The translations under genes and the position numbers were made by a program. A stretch of DNA of 64,000 bases from Streptomyces aureoverticillatus (lineage in GTDB: Bacteria > Actinomycetota > Actinomycetes > Streptomycetales > Streptomycetaceae): NCBI RefSeq assembly GCF_014649395.1, contig NZ_BMSY01000001.1, forward strand, positions 186,001 through 250,000. Direction: 5' to 3'. The notes under the pieces were generated by a model. It was not told where the DNA came from. It was given only the letters and a program-made list of their open reading frames with translations, and searched no databases. Shown here piece after piece: positions 1 to 7,741 of this stretch (position 1 is the stretch's first letter; each line of letters begins with the position of its first letter).

Positions 1-1
1 G

Positions 2-265
2 AGTCTGCGGCCCGGCAAGGTGTTCGTCGACTTCAGCCAGAACGCTGCCGCGAAGACGACGGCCACGCCCTATACGTTGCGGGCGCGGGCCGAGCCCACG
101 GTGTCCGCGCCGGTGACGTGGGACGAGGTGTCCGCGTGCGCGGAGCGTCGGGAGGCGGGGTTGTTGGTGTTCCTCGCCCCTGACGTGGGGGGTCGGGTGG
201 AGCGGTACGGGGATTTGCTGGGGCCGTTGCTGGAGCCGGGGCGGGGTGGGGTGCTGCCCCCTTAG
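2..265 (+). CDS. ligD: DNA ligase D polymerase module, C-terminal end (partial)
   Basis: Only the last 87 codons are in the window, and the gene runs in from the left edge. The frame opens with SLRPGKVFVDFSQN and continues through AKTTATPYTLRAR and a VTWDEV motif. This is the conserved end of the archaeo-eukaryotic-primase-like polymerase domain of bacterial LigD, which fills gaps and adds nucleotides during non-homologous end joining with Ku. In Streptomyces this module is often a separate protein, so a stand-alone polymerase is as likely as a full ligase. The TAG stop is followed by a hairpin-rich convergent intergenic region. The family call is firm. The presence of ligase or nuclease domains upstream cannot be judged from this fragment. 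Confidence 0.8.
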   Translation, partial: SLRPGKVFVDFSQNAAAKTTATPYTLRARAEPTVSAPVTWDEVSACAERREAGLLVFLAPDVGGRVERYGDLLGPLLEPGRGGVLPP

Positions 266-338
266 GGGTGACTGCCGACTTGGCAGTCACCGGCGGACGC
301 CGACGGTGGGCGGCCCCCACGTGAGACGTCAACCCCGC

Positions 339-421
339 AGCCGACTGGAAACGGGGAGGGGGTCCCCCTGCTCTTGAAGAGCTTGGGGGAGGGTGGGAGA
401 AACCGCCGCGGAGCGGCGGGG
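339..421. repeat. Dispersed palindromic element / bidirectional terminator, copy 1
   Basis: This element lies between convergent genes. It contains an outer CCCCC (364-368) / GGGGG (385-389) stem around the palindrome GCTCTTGAAGAGC, then a second hairpin CCGCCGC-GGA-GCGGCGG (403-419) that ends two bases before the stop of the minus-strand gene. A related block at 21540-21587, also directly after a minus-strand stop between convergent genes, has the same flanks (GGAAACGGG ... GCGGCGGGG) but lacks the inner stem. The likely role is transcription termination in both directions. The inner palindrome looks like an insertion into the outer element. Confidence 0.6.
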
Positions 422-1225
422 TCAGATGCGGTGCCAGGTGTGGCGGTCGCGGGCCAGCGCGTGCAGTGCCTCGACGTCCGCGGGCTTGAGGACACCGCCC
501 GCCCGGGCCAGGGCGGACAGATCGTGCTCGAGCAGCACGCGAACCTCCCGCGGCGGCGCCACGACATCGACGTCCACCGCCCCCACGGGCACAAGCACCG
601 CCCGCACCTCCGCCGTCAGCGCGAACGACGCCCGCCCGGCGTCCGCCCGCAGCTCCCGGAGCAGCGGCACGGCCCGCCCCCGCCCCACCGCCACCATCGG
701 GTCGGCCACCCGCACCCGCTGCCTGCGCGCCGGCACGGAACGTACGCAGAACAGCCCGCCGGGCCCGATCAGGAGATGGTGGATGCGCGCGCCGCCGGGG
801 AGGCCGATCGAGTGCAGGGTGTGCCAGCCGCCCGCGTCGAGGCCGTCCAGGGCGTCGCCGACGGCGGTCTCCGCCGCGAGCGCCCGGTGCCGCGGATCGG
901 ACCGCAGCCTGCGCGGGAGCGGCGGATCGCGGTCGATGGCTATGCGCAGCGCCTCGCCGGGCCGGTTCGGCGCGAGGTCGTCGTCCGGGTGCAGCGTGAG
1001 CCGGGCCAGCTCGGCCGGGGTCGGCACGGGCGGCGGCCCCACCGTGACGTTCCCCGTCAGGAACGGGGCCAGGACGTGCAGCACGTCGGCCTCACGGTCG
1101 GCGTTCAGCAGGTTCACCCGGGCGGTGTCCCTGTCGTACCAGGCCACGTTTCTGCCGTCCGGTCGGCAGACGTACAGCCGCTCCTGACCGTGCCTCCATG
1201 CCGGTACGACGCGCAGTCCGCTCAT
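422..1225 (-). CDS. NERD-domain-like hypothetical protein
   Basis: A 267-residue protein with an ATG start at 1225. Its centre, roughly residues 110-190, contains GDALDGL, GWHTLHSIGLPGGARIHHLL and GPGGLFCV. This fits the start of a nuclease-related domain (NERD), where a glycine-flanked helix is followed by 'hllvgp.Gvfvi'-type strands. No signal peptide or membrane segment is visible, so it is probably cytoplasmic. The N-terminal 100 residues look like a small beta-rich module starting VVPAWRHGQERLYVCRPDG. NERD proteins are suspected nucleases, but catalytic residues cannot be assigned here and no substrate is known. It is a single gene, convergent with ligD and divergent from the sortase gene. 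Confidence 0.6.
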   Translation of the reverse strand: MSGLRVVPAWRHGQERLYVCRPDGRNVAWYDRDTARVNLLNADREADVLHVLAPFLTGNVTVGPPPVPTPAELARLTLHPDDDLAPNRPGEALRIAIDRDPPLPRRLRSDPRHRALAAETAVGDALDGLDAGGWHTLHSIGLPGGARIHHLLIGPGGLFCVRSVPARRQRVRVADPMVAVGRGRAVPLLRELRADAGRASFALTAEVRAVLVPVGAVDVDVVAPPREVRVLLEHDLSALARAGGVLKPADVEALHALARDRHTWHRI

Positions 1226-1522
1226 GCCCCATCACCCCATGACCATGGGAGCAGTCCGGACGCCGCTCCGGCAAGAACCTGACGGCGCCGCACGGAAGTT
1301 GATGCCAATTCGCCCTGTGTTCGCCACCCCGGGCGAGGTCTGTACGCCATGTCACCAGCCGTCCCGTAACGGCACCGCCCGCACAGTCATGGCACCCCGT
1401 TACAAACTCGCCGAATTGCCGCGATGGCGGACACCTGGCTTCGTACGCGGCGGTCACCCCCGTCGGGGGCAGCACCCCACCCCGCGCGCCACGCGCACGT
1501 CGCCTCGCCCCAAGGAGCCCCC
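1226..1522. other. Divergent intergenic region, NERD gene / sortase gene
   Basis: About 300 bases between two divergent starts. The sortase frame stays open through much of it (an ATG lies at 1424), but the strong AAGGAG at 1512-1517 favours the GTG at 1523. The region should hold promoters for both genes. I could not pick out a convincing -35/-10 pair. Confidence 0.4.
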
Positions 1523-2065
1523 GTGCCCGCCCCCACCACCCCGGAAGCCGAGCAGCAGCCCTCCTCCGTCAAGAACGCCACGGCCGAGCAGGCCAGGCAG
1601 GCGCCGCTGCCGCTGAAGGAGTCCAGGCCGACCGGGCTGCGGATCCCGGCGGCGGGCGTGGACGCCGAGAAGATGCTGGACCTCGGCATCGGCGCCGACG
1701 GCGAGTTGGAGGTGCCGCCCGCCTCCCAGGGTGAGGTGCCCGGCTGGTGGACCGGCGGTGTCACGCCGGGCCAGAAGGGCGCGGCCGTCCTGGTCGCGCA
1801 CTACGACACGGCGAACGGCCCCGCGCTGATGCGGAACGTCGCGAAGGTCGAGGTCGGCGACAAGATCATGGTGCCGCGTGCCGACGGCTCCACGGCGACG
1901 TTCGCGGTCCGCGAGATCCAGCAGGTCGGCAAGGAAGACTTTCCAACCCATAAGGTGTACGGGGCGACCGAACGGCCGGAGCTGCGCCTGCTCACCTGCG
2001 GCGGCCCGATCAAGGACGGTCACCGGACCGACAACATCATTCTCTACGCCGACCTCGTACGGTGA
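1523..2065 (+). CDS. Class F sortase
   Basis: A 180-residue protein from the GTG at 1523, chosen because AAGGAG lies 5 bases upstream. An in-frame ATG at 1424 would add 33 residues. The catalytic set of sortases can be read: His in AHYDT (residue 93), Cys in LLTCGG (residue 159) and Arg in GHRTDN (residue 168). Class F sortases are actinobacterial transpeptidases of mostly unknown substrate that cleave sorting signals or build cell-surface structures. Oddly, neither start gives a transmembrane anchor or signal peptide: the N-terminus is a Pro/Gln-rich linker. No LPXTG-like substrate gene is adjacent. A lipoprotein/sensor-kinase pair lies immediately downstream. The family call is secure and the localisation is not. 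Confidence 0.85.
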   Translation: MPAPTTPEAEQQPSSVKNATAEQARQAPLPLKESRPTGLRIPAAGVDAEKMLDLGIGADGELEVPPASQGEVPGWWTGGVTPGQKGAAVLVAHYDTANGPALMRNVAKVEVGDKIMVPRADGSTATFAVREIQQVGKEDFPTHKVYGATERPELRLLTCGGPIKDGHRTDNIILYADLVR

Positions 2066-2158
2066 GGACGCCCCCGGGGCGGCCGCAGCACCGTGCCGAC
2101 GCCCCGTACAGCGCCGTGACGACGCCTCGTACGGGGCACCCGCAAGCAGGAGTGCCAG

Positions 2159-3031
2159 TTGAACCGCAGCCGCCGTCCGGGCAGCAGTCCGGGCAGCCGC
2201 AGGCCCGCCCGCCGTCGCGTGCTCGCCGCGGCCGCCGTCGCGCTGTCCGCGGCCGCGCTCACGGCCGGCTGCGGCGACCCCGGCGACCTGCGCGGCGCGG
2301 GCGCCACCCCCACGGCCGTGGGCCCCACCCGGCTCTGGCCCGACCTGCCGCCCGCGTCCTCGCCGGTCGCCGACTACGGCGAGGCGGACACCGAGGAGAT
2401 CAAGGGCGTCAAGGTGCCCGGCGGCGACCTGCGCAAGGTGAACCCCGTCGCCGTCGTCCGGGCGGAGGTGCGCGCCAACCCCGACGTCTACAGCGGCCCC
2501 GACGCGCTCTACAAGGACACCGTCGAGGCCCTCAAGAACTGCGGCAGCAGGCCCAAGGACTGCCCGGTCCTCAAGGCGTACCACCGCGACTTCACCGGTG
2601 ACGGGAAGGACGATCTGGTCGTCGGCATCCGGATGCCCGAGGAGCAGCTCGCCGTCCGCGTCTACGCGATGGAGAAGGGGCACCTCACCCAGATCATGGG
2701 CACCTCCGACGCGGTGCTCGGCGTCGAGCTGGCCGGGCACGACCTGGTGGTCCGCGCGGTCTCCGGCATCCCCGGCTACGAATACCGCACGGCCTGGTCC
2801 TGGGACCGGCACCAGCGCGCGATGCTGCCCACCCGCGACGAGATCCTGCGCTCCTCCGACGCGCCCCGGCCCAAGGGCGCCCGCAGCCAGGCGCCCGCCC
2901 TGACCGAGGGGACCGACCCGGACGCGGCGCCGGGCCCCGGCGAGACGTCCGGCCCCGGCGAGGCCCCCGGGCCGACGGCGGGACCCGACCCCGGCGCGAG
3001 CGCCGACGAGCGCCCCGGCGAGGGCCCGTGA
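2159..3031 (+). CDS. Lipoprotein coupled to sensor kinase
   Basis: A 290-residue lipoprotein with a TTG start at 2159 behind CAGGAG at 2147-2152. It has an Arg-rich n-region, a hydrophobic stretch and lipobox LTAGC with the lipidated Cys near residue 38. The segment DFTGDGKDDLVVG near residue 150 resembles the Ca-binding loop of FG-GAP/integrin repeats. The last 60 residues are a Pro/Gly/Asp-rich tail. Its stop overlaps the GTG of the histidine kinase gene (GTGA), so the two are co-translated and the lipoprotein probably acts with the kinase at the membrane surface, by analogy with CseA/CseC or LpqB/MtrB. The ligand is unknown. Confidence 0.75.
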   Translation: MNRSRRPGSSPGSRRPARRRVLAAAAVALSAAALTAGCGDPGDLRGAGATPTAVGPTRLWPDLPPASSPVADYGEADTEEIKGVKVPGGDLRKVNPVAVVRAEVRANPDVYSGPDALYKDTVEALKNCGSRPKDCPVLKAYHRDFTGDGKDDLVVGIRMPEEQLAVRVYAMEKGHLTQIMGTSDAVLGVELAGHDLVVRAVSGIPGYEYRTAWSWDRHQRAMLPTRDEILRSSDAPRPKGARSQAPALTEGTDPDAAPGPGETSGPGEAPGPTAGPDPGASADERPGEGP

Positions 3032-4362
3032 CCGGCCGCGCCGAGGACGGCACCCCGCCGCGCGCCCGCGGAGCCCGCCTGCCCCGCCTGCCCTTCCGGC
3101 TGCCCGCCTGGACCGCGACGCTGACCTGGAAGGCCGCGGTGTTCATCACCGTGATGTGCTGCGCGCTCGCGGCGCTGCTCGGCATACTCGTGCACGTCGC
3201 GGTGACCAACCAGACCGTGGGCCAGGCCCGCGACCGCGCCCTGACCCGGCTCGACGACGCCACCAAGCAGTACGAGGCGGGCGGCAGGCTGGACCCCGGC
3301 GCGGGCATCGACCCGCCCGGCCTGCCCCGGGCGCTGCGTGACCTCGCCGTCGGCGGGGAGCGCGGCACCATGGTCGGCGACCACGACGAGCGGCCCACGG
3401 TGTGGGCGGCTGGTCCCGCGGACGGCGGGCGCGCCATCGCCGTCCAGGTCGACTACGCGCAGGGCGCCCGCACCATCGACGGGCTCGACCGCGCGATCCT
3501 CGGCTCGTCGGTGCTCGCCATCGGGGCGACGCTGCTCGTCGGTTCGTTCGCGGTGACGCGCGTGACGCGGCGGCTGCACCAGACGGCACGGGTGGCGCGG
3601 CGCATCAGCGTCGGCGACCTCGACGCCCGCGTGAACGACCCGCGCACACGGGACGCCGACCGCCACCAGGACGAGGTGGCCACGGTGGCCGGCGCCCTGG
3701 ACACCATGGCCTCGTCCCTGCAGAGCAAGCTCCTGAGCGAGCAGCGGTTCACCGCCGACGTCGCCCACGAGCTGCGGACGCCGCTGACCGGCCTGCACGC
3801 GGCCGCCGAACTGCTGCCGCCGGGCCGCCCCACCGAGCTGGTCCAGGACCGGGTCGCCACGCTGCGCACGCTCACCGAGGACCTCCTGGAGATCTCCCGG
3901 CTCGACTCGCGCAGCGAACGCGTCGACGTCGACGCCGTCCGCCTCGCTCCACTGGCCGAGCGGGTCGTGCGGGCCTCGGGGGCCGACGTGGAGCTGCGGA
4001 TCGTACGGGACATCGTGGTGGACACGGACGGGCGGCGCCTGGAGCGGGTGCTCCAGAATCTCGTCGGGAACGCCCTCAAGCACGGGGCTCCGCCGGTGTC
4101 CCTGACGGTGGACGGGCCCGTGATCACCGTGCGGGACCACGGTCCCGGTTTCCCCGACTACCTGGTGGAGCACGGGCCGCAGCGGTTCCGTACGGAGGGG
4201 ACGACCAAGGGGCACGGGCTCGGGCTCACCATCGCGCTGGGGCAGGCCCAGGTGGTGGGGGCGCGGCTTGAGTTCACCAACGCGGCCGACGGAAGCGGGG
4301 CGGTGGCTGTCCTCACGCTTCCGTACGAGGACGCCGCGGGCGCCGAGGACGAGGCTTGCTGA
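3028..4362 (+). CDS. Orphan HAMP-type sensor histidine kinase
   Basis: A 444-residue membrane sensor kinase. TM1 lies at about residues 35-59, a 95-residue extracytoplasmic sensor follows, then TM2 at 156-178 and a HAMP region. The H-box FTADVAHELRTPLTG carries phosphoacceptor His247, the N-box is NLVGNALKHG near 344-353, and the ATP-binding G boxes are DHGPGF (370) and GHGLGLT (395). All residues needed for autophosphorylation are present. No response-regulator gene is adjacent: upstream is its lipoprotein partner and downstream is a gene remnant. The partner regulator must therefore be elsewhere, or has been lost. Confidence 0.9.
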   Translation: MTGRAEDGTPPRARGARLPRLPFRLPAWTATLTWKAAVFITVMCCALAALLGILVHVAVTNQTVGQARDRALTRLDDATKQYEAGGRLDPGAGIDPPGLPRALRDLAVGGERGTMVGDHDERPTVWAAGPADGGRAIAVQVDYAQGARTIDGLDRAILGSSVLAIGATLLVGSFAVTRVTRRLHQTARVARRISVGDLDARVNDPRTRDADRHQDEVATVAGALDTMASSLQSKLLSEQRFTADVAHELRTPLTGLHAAAELLPPGRPTELVQDRVATLRTLTEDLLEISRLDSRSERVDVDAVRLAPLAERVVRASGADVELRIVRDIVVDTDGRRLERVLQNLVGNALKHGAPPVSLTVDGPVITVRDHGPGFPDYLVEHGPQRFRTEGTTKGHGLGLTIALGQAQVVGARLEFTNAADGSGAVAVLTLPYEDAAGAEDEAC

Positions 4363-4404
4363 CCGGAGCAATCCGGTGCCGTTCGATCGCGGCCTGCGGC
4401 CTGA

Positions 4405-4462
4405 CTCGTCCTCAAACTCCCCCGAGCTCTTAAGGAGCAGGGGGTACCCCTCGACGGGCTGA
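4405..4462. repeat. Dispersed palindromic element nested in a second repeat
   Basis: The left part, CTCGTCCTCAAAC (4405-4417), and the right part, GACGGGCTGA (4453-4462), match the flanks of the repeat at 12589-12609 (GCTCGTCCTCAA...CGGACGGGCT). Between them lies a palindromic block with CCCCC (4419-4423) and GGGGG (4440-4444) around a GCTC...GAGC stem. This is the same inner design as the element at 364-389. It probably terminates the sensor kinase transcript. Confidence 0.55.
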
Positions 4463-4500
4463 TTCATCCGGCCGAGGCTCGTTTCCGGCGAACGGGCGGC

Positions 4501-4725
4501 ACACCTTTTGCGGGCGCAGCGTGTCGATGGCTGCGGAACTCACCGACGCGGGGCAGCAAGGTCATCCGGAGCGAGCCGTACGGCAAGGTCGTGCACATCT
4601 TCTGCAAGGCGCGCGGCCAGTCCGTGCACCGCAACGACCGCTGGTATCTGCTCACCGACGGCACCTGGGCGTGGGGCGCCGCGCACTACATCCACCACAT
4701 CGGTCCCGCGCCGCGCTGGTGCTGA
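4501..4725 (+). pseudogene. 5'-truncated SH3-like secreted protein remnant
   Basis: Frame 1 reads CRWLRNSPTRGSKVIRSEPYG, VVHIFCKARGQSV, RWYLLTDGTWAWGAAHYI and ends GPAPRWC with TGA at 4723-4725. This is the C-terminal bacterial-SH3 domain of small secreted Streptomyces proteins ('lR..Ptr.skvi..epyG..v.i.Ck..G..v....rWY.L.dg.WaWgaArYi..iG.aPrWC'). No start codon with a ribosome site and no signal peptide lies in frame upstream. The frame instead runs into the repeat at 4405-4462, so the 5' half appears to be lost. A short intact gene using a rare start is possible but unlikely. Confidence 0.6.
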
Positions 4726-4784
4726 CCGCCAGGACACCGGCGACATAACCGGACATTAGGCTCGCCGCTTGCTACGTTCCGGGC

Positions 4785-6158
4785 ATGACCGGAACAGCAA
4801 CGGAGCCGACCCCCGTCCCCGCTGTCCGTGTCCCCCGGCGCCGTGGCACCGAGCTCGCGCTGCTCGTCGTCGCCGTCCTGCTCCCGGTGTACGGCTACTG
4901 CGACGTGGGCCTGGCGCGCGACGGCTCCGTCCCGCCCGGCGCCGCCGGTTACGGCGCCGGGCTCGGGGTGCTCGCGCTCGTCGCCCATCTGGCGGTGCGG
5001 CTGCGCGCCCCGTACGCCGATCCGCTGCTCCTGCCGATCGCCGTGCTGCTCAACGGCCTCGGCCTGGTGCTGATCTACCGGCTCGACCTGGAGACGCCCG
5101 GCGACCACGCGGCGCCCACCCAGCTCGTCTGGTCGACGGTCGGCGTCGCCCTGTTCATCGCCGTCGTGCTCTTCCTGCGCGACCACCGCGTGCTCCAGCG
5201 GTACGCGTATCTGTCCGTGGTCACGGCGCTCGTCCTGATGATCGTGCCGATCTTCTTCCCCGCGGTGAACGGTGCCCGCATCTGGATCCGGATCGGCGGA
5301 TTCTCCATCCAGCCCGGCGAGTTCGCGAAGATCCTGCTCGCCGTCTTCTTCGCCAGCTACCTCGCGGCCAACCGCACCGCGCTCGCGTACACGGGCCGCA
5401 CGGTGTGGAGGTTCAAGCGGCTGCAACTGCCCACCGGGCGCGTGCTCGGGCCGATCGTGGCGATCTGGCTGCTGAGCGTCGGCGTGCTGGTCCTGGAGCG
5501 CGACCTGGGTACCTCGCTGCTGTTCTTCGGGCTCTTCGTGATCCTGCTGTACGTCGCCACCGGCCGCACCGGCTGGATCGCCGTCGGGCTGCTGCTCGCG
5601 GCGGTCGGGGCGTTCGCGGTCGGTTCGCTGGAGCCGCACGTGCACAGCCGGGTGCAGGACTGGCTGCACCCGTTCGCGTCCATCGACGCGGGCGAGGGGC
5701 CGAACCAGCTCGCCCAGTCGCTCTTCGCGTTCGCGGCCGGCGGGCTGCTCGGCACCGGGCTCGGGGACGGGCACTCCATCCTCATCGGCTTCGCCGCCAA
5801 GTCGGACTTCATCCTGGCGACGGCCGGCGAGGAGCTGGGGCTCACCGGTCTCACCGCGATCTTCCTGCTGTACGCGCTTCTGGTGGAGCGCGGCTACCGG
5901 GCCGGGCTCGCCCTGCGCGACCCGTTCGGGCGGCTGCTCGCGATCGGGCTCGCGTCGATCGTGGCACTCCAGGTGTTCGTGATCGCGGGCGGGGTGACGG
6001 GGCTGATCCCGCTGACCGGGATGGCCATGCCGTTCCTGGCGCAGGGCGGTTCGTCCGTCGTGACCAACTGGATCATCGTGGCGCTGCTCATCCGGGTCAG
6101 CGATTCGGCGCGCGCCCAGCCGGTGCCCGGCGCCGGGAGCGAGGAGGGGCGGGCGTGA
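4785..6158 (+). CDS. SEDS-family peptidoglycan glycosyltransferase (FtsW/RodA-like)
   Basis: A 457-residue polytopic membrane protein with about ten hydrophobic helices. It has characteristic SEDS sequences: FSIQPGEFAKILL, LERDLGTSLLFFG, and near the C-terminus GLIPLTGMAMPFLAQGGSS. These enzymes polymerise lipid II into glycan strands with a class B penicillin-binding protein partner, which here is the next gene, overlapping by GTGA. The sequence before the ATG (CGGACA, 17 bases, TACGTT, then 6 bases) suggests a leaderless transcript starting at the ATG. Streptomyces have several SEDS/PBP pairs for division, tip growth and sporulation. Which process this pair serves cannot be decided from sequence. 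Confidence 0.92.
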   Translation: MTGTATEPTPVPAVRVPRRRGTELALLVVAVLLPVYGYCDVGLARDGSVPPGAAGYGAGLGVLALVAHLAVRLRAPYADPLLLPIAVLLNGLGLVLIYRLDLETPGDHAAPTQLVWSTVGVALFIAVVLFLRDHRVLQRYAYLSVVTALVLMIVPIFFPAVNGARIWIRIGGFSIQPGEFAKILLAVFFASYLAANRTALAYTGRTVWRFKRLQLPTGRVLGPIVAIWLLSVGVLVLERDLGTSLLFFGLFVILLYVATGRTGWIAVGLLLAAVGAFAVGSLEPHVHSRVQDWLHPFASIDAGEGPNQLAQSLFAFAAGGLLGTGLGDGHSILIGFAAKSDFILATAGEELGLTGLTAIFLLYALLVERGYRAGLALRDPFGRLLAIGLASIVALQVFVIAGGVTGLIPLTGMAMPFLAQGGSSVVTNWIIVALLIRVSDSARAQPVPGAGSEEGRA

Positions 6159-7609
6159 CCAAGTACATCCGCCGGGCCGCCGCGTTCTGCGCGCTGCTCC
6201 TGGTGGCGCTGCTGGTCAACGCCACCCGCGTCCAGGTCGTCGACTCCGGGACGTACGACGACAATCCCGCCAACCGCCGCAAGGCCATCACCCGCTTCGA
6301 CCAGCCGCGCGGCGACATCCTGGTGGACGGCCGCCCCGTCACCGGCTCCCGGGACACCGGCGAACAGCTCCGCCACGAACGGACGTACCGCAACGGCCCG
6401 TTGTACGCCCCCGTCACCGGCTTCGCCTCGCAGGTGTACGGCACCACGTTCCTGGAGCACGCCGAGGACGACGTCCTCTCCGGCACCGACCCCATGCTCG
6501 CCCCCCTGCCCCTGTGGAACGACATCACCCGCACCCAGAACCCGGGCGGCGAGGTCGTCACCACCATCAAGGCGGCCGTGCAGCAGGCCGCCTACGCCGG
6601 GCTCGGCGGCAAGAAGGGCGCGGTGGCCGCCCTCGACCCGGCCACCGGCAAGATCCTGGCGCTGGTCTCCACGCCCTCGTACGACCCCGAACGCCTCTCC
6701 GGCACCGGCACCGCCGTCACCGACGCCTGGGCCGAGCTGAACGCCGACCCCGACAAGCCGATGCTCAACCGCGCGCTCAGCCAGACCTATCCGCCGGGGT
6801 CCACGTTCAAGGTGGTGACGGCGGCCGCCGCGCTCGACGCGGGCCAGATCGACGACCTGGACGCGCCGACGGACTCCCCCGACCCGTACACCCTGCCCGG
6901 CACCTCGACGAGCCTGGCCAACGAGGTCGAAGGGTGCGCGGACGCCGGCCTGCGGTACGCCTTCCAGTGGTCCTGCAACACCGTCTTCGCCAAGCTGGGC
7001 GTCGACACCGGCCGGGACGCCCTGGCCGGCACCGCGAAGAAGTTCGGCTTCGACACGTCGGGCCTGAAGATCCCCTCGCCGGTGGCGCCCAGCACCTTCG
7101 ACACCTCCACGGACGACGCCCAGCTCGCCCTGTCCGCCATCGGCCAGTACGACACGCGTGCCACGCCGCTGCAGATGGCGATGGTCTCGGCGGCCGTGGC
7201 GGGCGGCGGCTCGGTCAAGGCGCCGCACCTGGTGGACCGGACGACGACCGACGACGGCGACACCGTCCGGTCGAGCGGCACCGAGACCCTCCGGCAGGCG
7301 ATGAACCCGGGCACGGCGGTGCGGTTGCGGGAGCTGATGACGGACGTCGTCGAGAAGGGCACCGGCACCAACGCGGCGATCGACGGCGTGACCGTCGGCG
7401 GCAAGACCGGCACCGCCCAGCACGGCATCGGCAACACGGGCACCCCGTACGCCTGGTTCATCGCCTGGGCCCAGAAGCCGGGGGACGCGGAGCCGTCCGT
7501 GGCGGTCGCCGTGGTCGTCGAGGACGCGGCGGCGGACCGCTCGGACATCAGCGGCGGGGGCAGCGCGGCCCCGATCGCGAAGGCGGTGATGGAGGCGGCG
7601 CTGCGCTGA
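6155..7609 (+). CDS. Class B penicillin-binding protein (transpeptidase)
   Basis: A 484-residue protein from the GTG at 6155, which overlaps the upstream TGA and follows GAGGAGGGG. It has one N-terminal membrane anchor (about residues 7-23), a short N-terminal domain and a transpeptidase domain. The active-site motifs are complete: STFK (Ser216, Lys219), SCN (273-275) and KTG (417-419). It crosslinks peptidoglycan outside the membrane and is a beta-lactam target. It resembles the PbpA partner of RodA in actinobacteria. The operon with the SEDS gene is clear. The transcript probably ends at the hairpin repeat at 7639-7656. Confidence 0.92.
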   Translation: MTKYIRRAAAFCALLLVALLVNATRVQVVDSGTYDDNPANRRKAITRFDQPRGDILVDGRPVTGSRDTGEQLRHERTYRNGPLYAPVTGFASQVYGTTFLEHAEDDVLSGTDPMLAPLPLWNDITRTQNPGGEVVTTIKAAVQQAAYAGLGGKKGAVAALDPATGKILALVSTPSYDPERLSGTGTAVTDAWAELNADPDKPMLNRALSQTYPPGSTFKVVTAAAALDAGQIDDLDAPTDSPDPYTLPGTSTSLANEVEGCADAGLRYAFQWSCNTVFAKLGVDTGRDALAGTAKKFGFDTSGLKIPSPVAPSTFDTSTDDAQLALSAIGQYDTRATPLQMAMVSAAVAGGGSVKAPHLVDRTTTDDGDTVRSSGTETLRQAMNPGTAVRLRELMTDVVEKGTGTNAAIDGVTVGGKTGTAQHGIGNTGTPYAWFIAWAQKPGDAEPSVAVAVVVEDAAADRSDISGGGSAAPIAKAVMEAALR

Positions 7610-7636
7610 GGAGCCTTGCTGAAGTCCGGTGCGGTA

Positions 7637-7691
7637 CCGCGCCCCGTAAGGGGCGCGGGGAACTGCGCGACCAGCCCCCACCGACCCGCAG
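7637..7691. repeat. Streptomyces intergenic hairpin repeat / terminator
   Basis: GCGCCCC-GTAA-GGGGCGC (7639-7656) is followed by GGGGAACTGCGCGACCAGC. I recognise this as a very common Streptomyces intergenic repeat. It sits between convergent genes and is a likely two-way terminator. Confidence 0.6.
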
Positions 7692-7741
7692 GGATCTTCA
7701 CCGCACATCCAGCGAGGCGTTCAGCGTGGCCGCATGGGCAC

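Noticed and set aside
4769..6154. Upstream continuation of the penicillin-binding protein frame through the SEDS gene
   Set aside because: Shadow frame of the membrane protein gene. The real start is the GTG at 6155 in the GTGA overlap.
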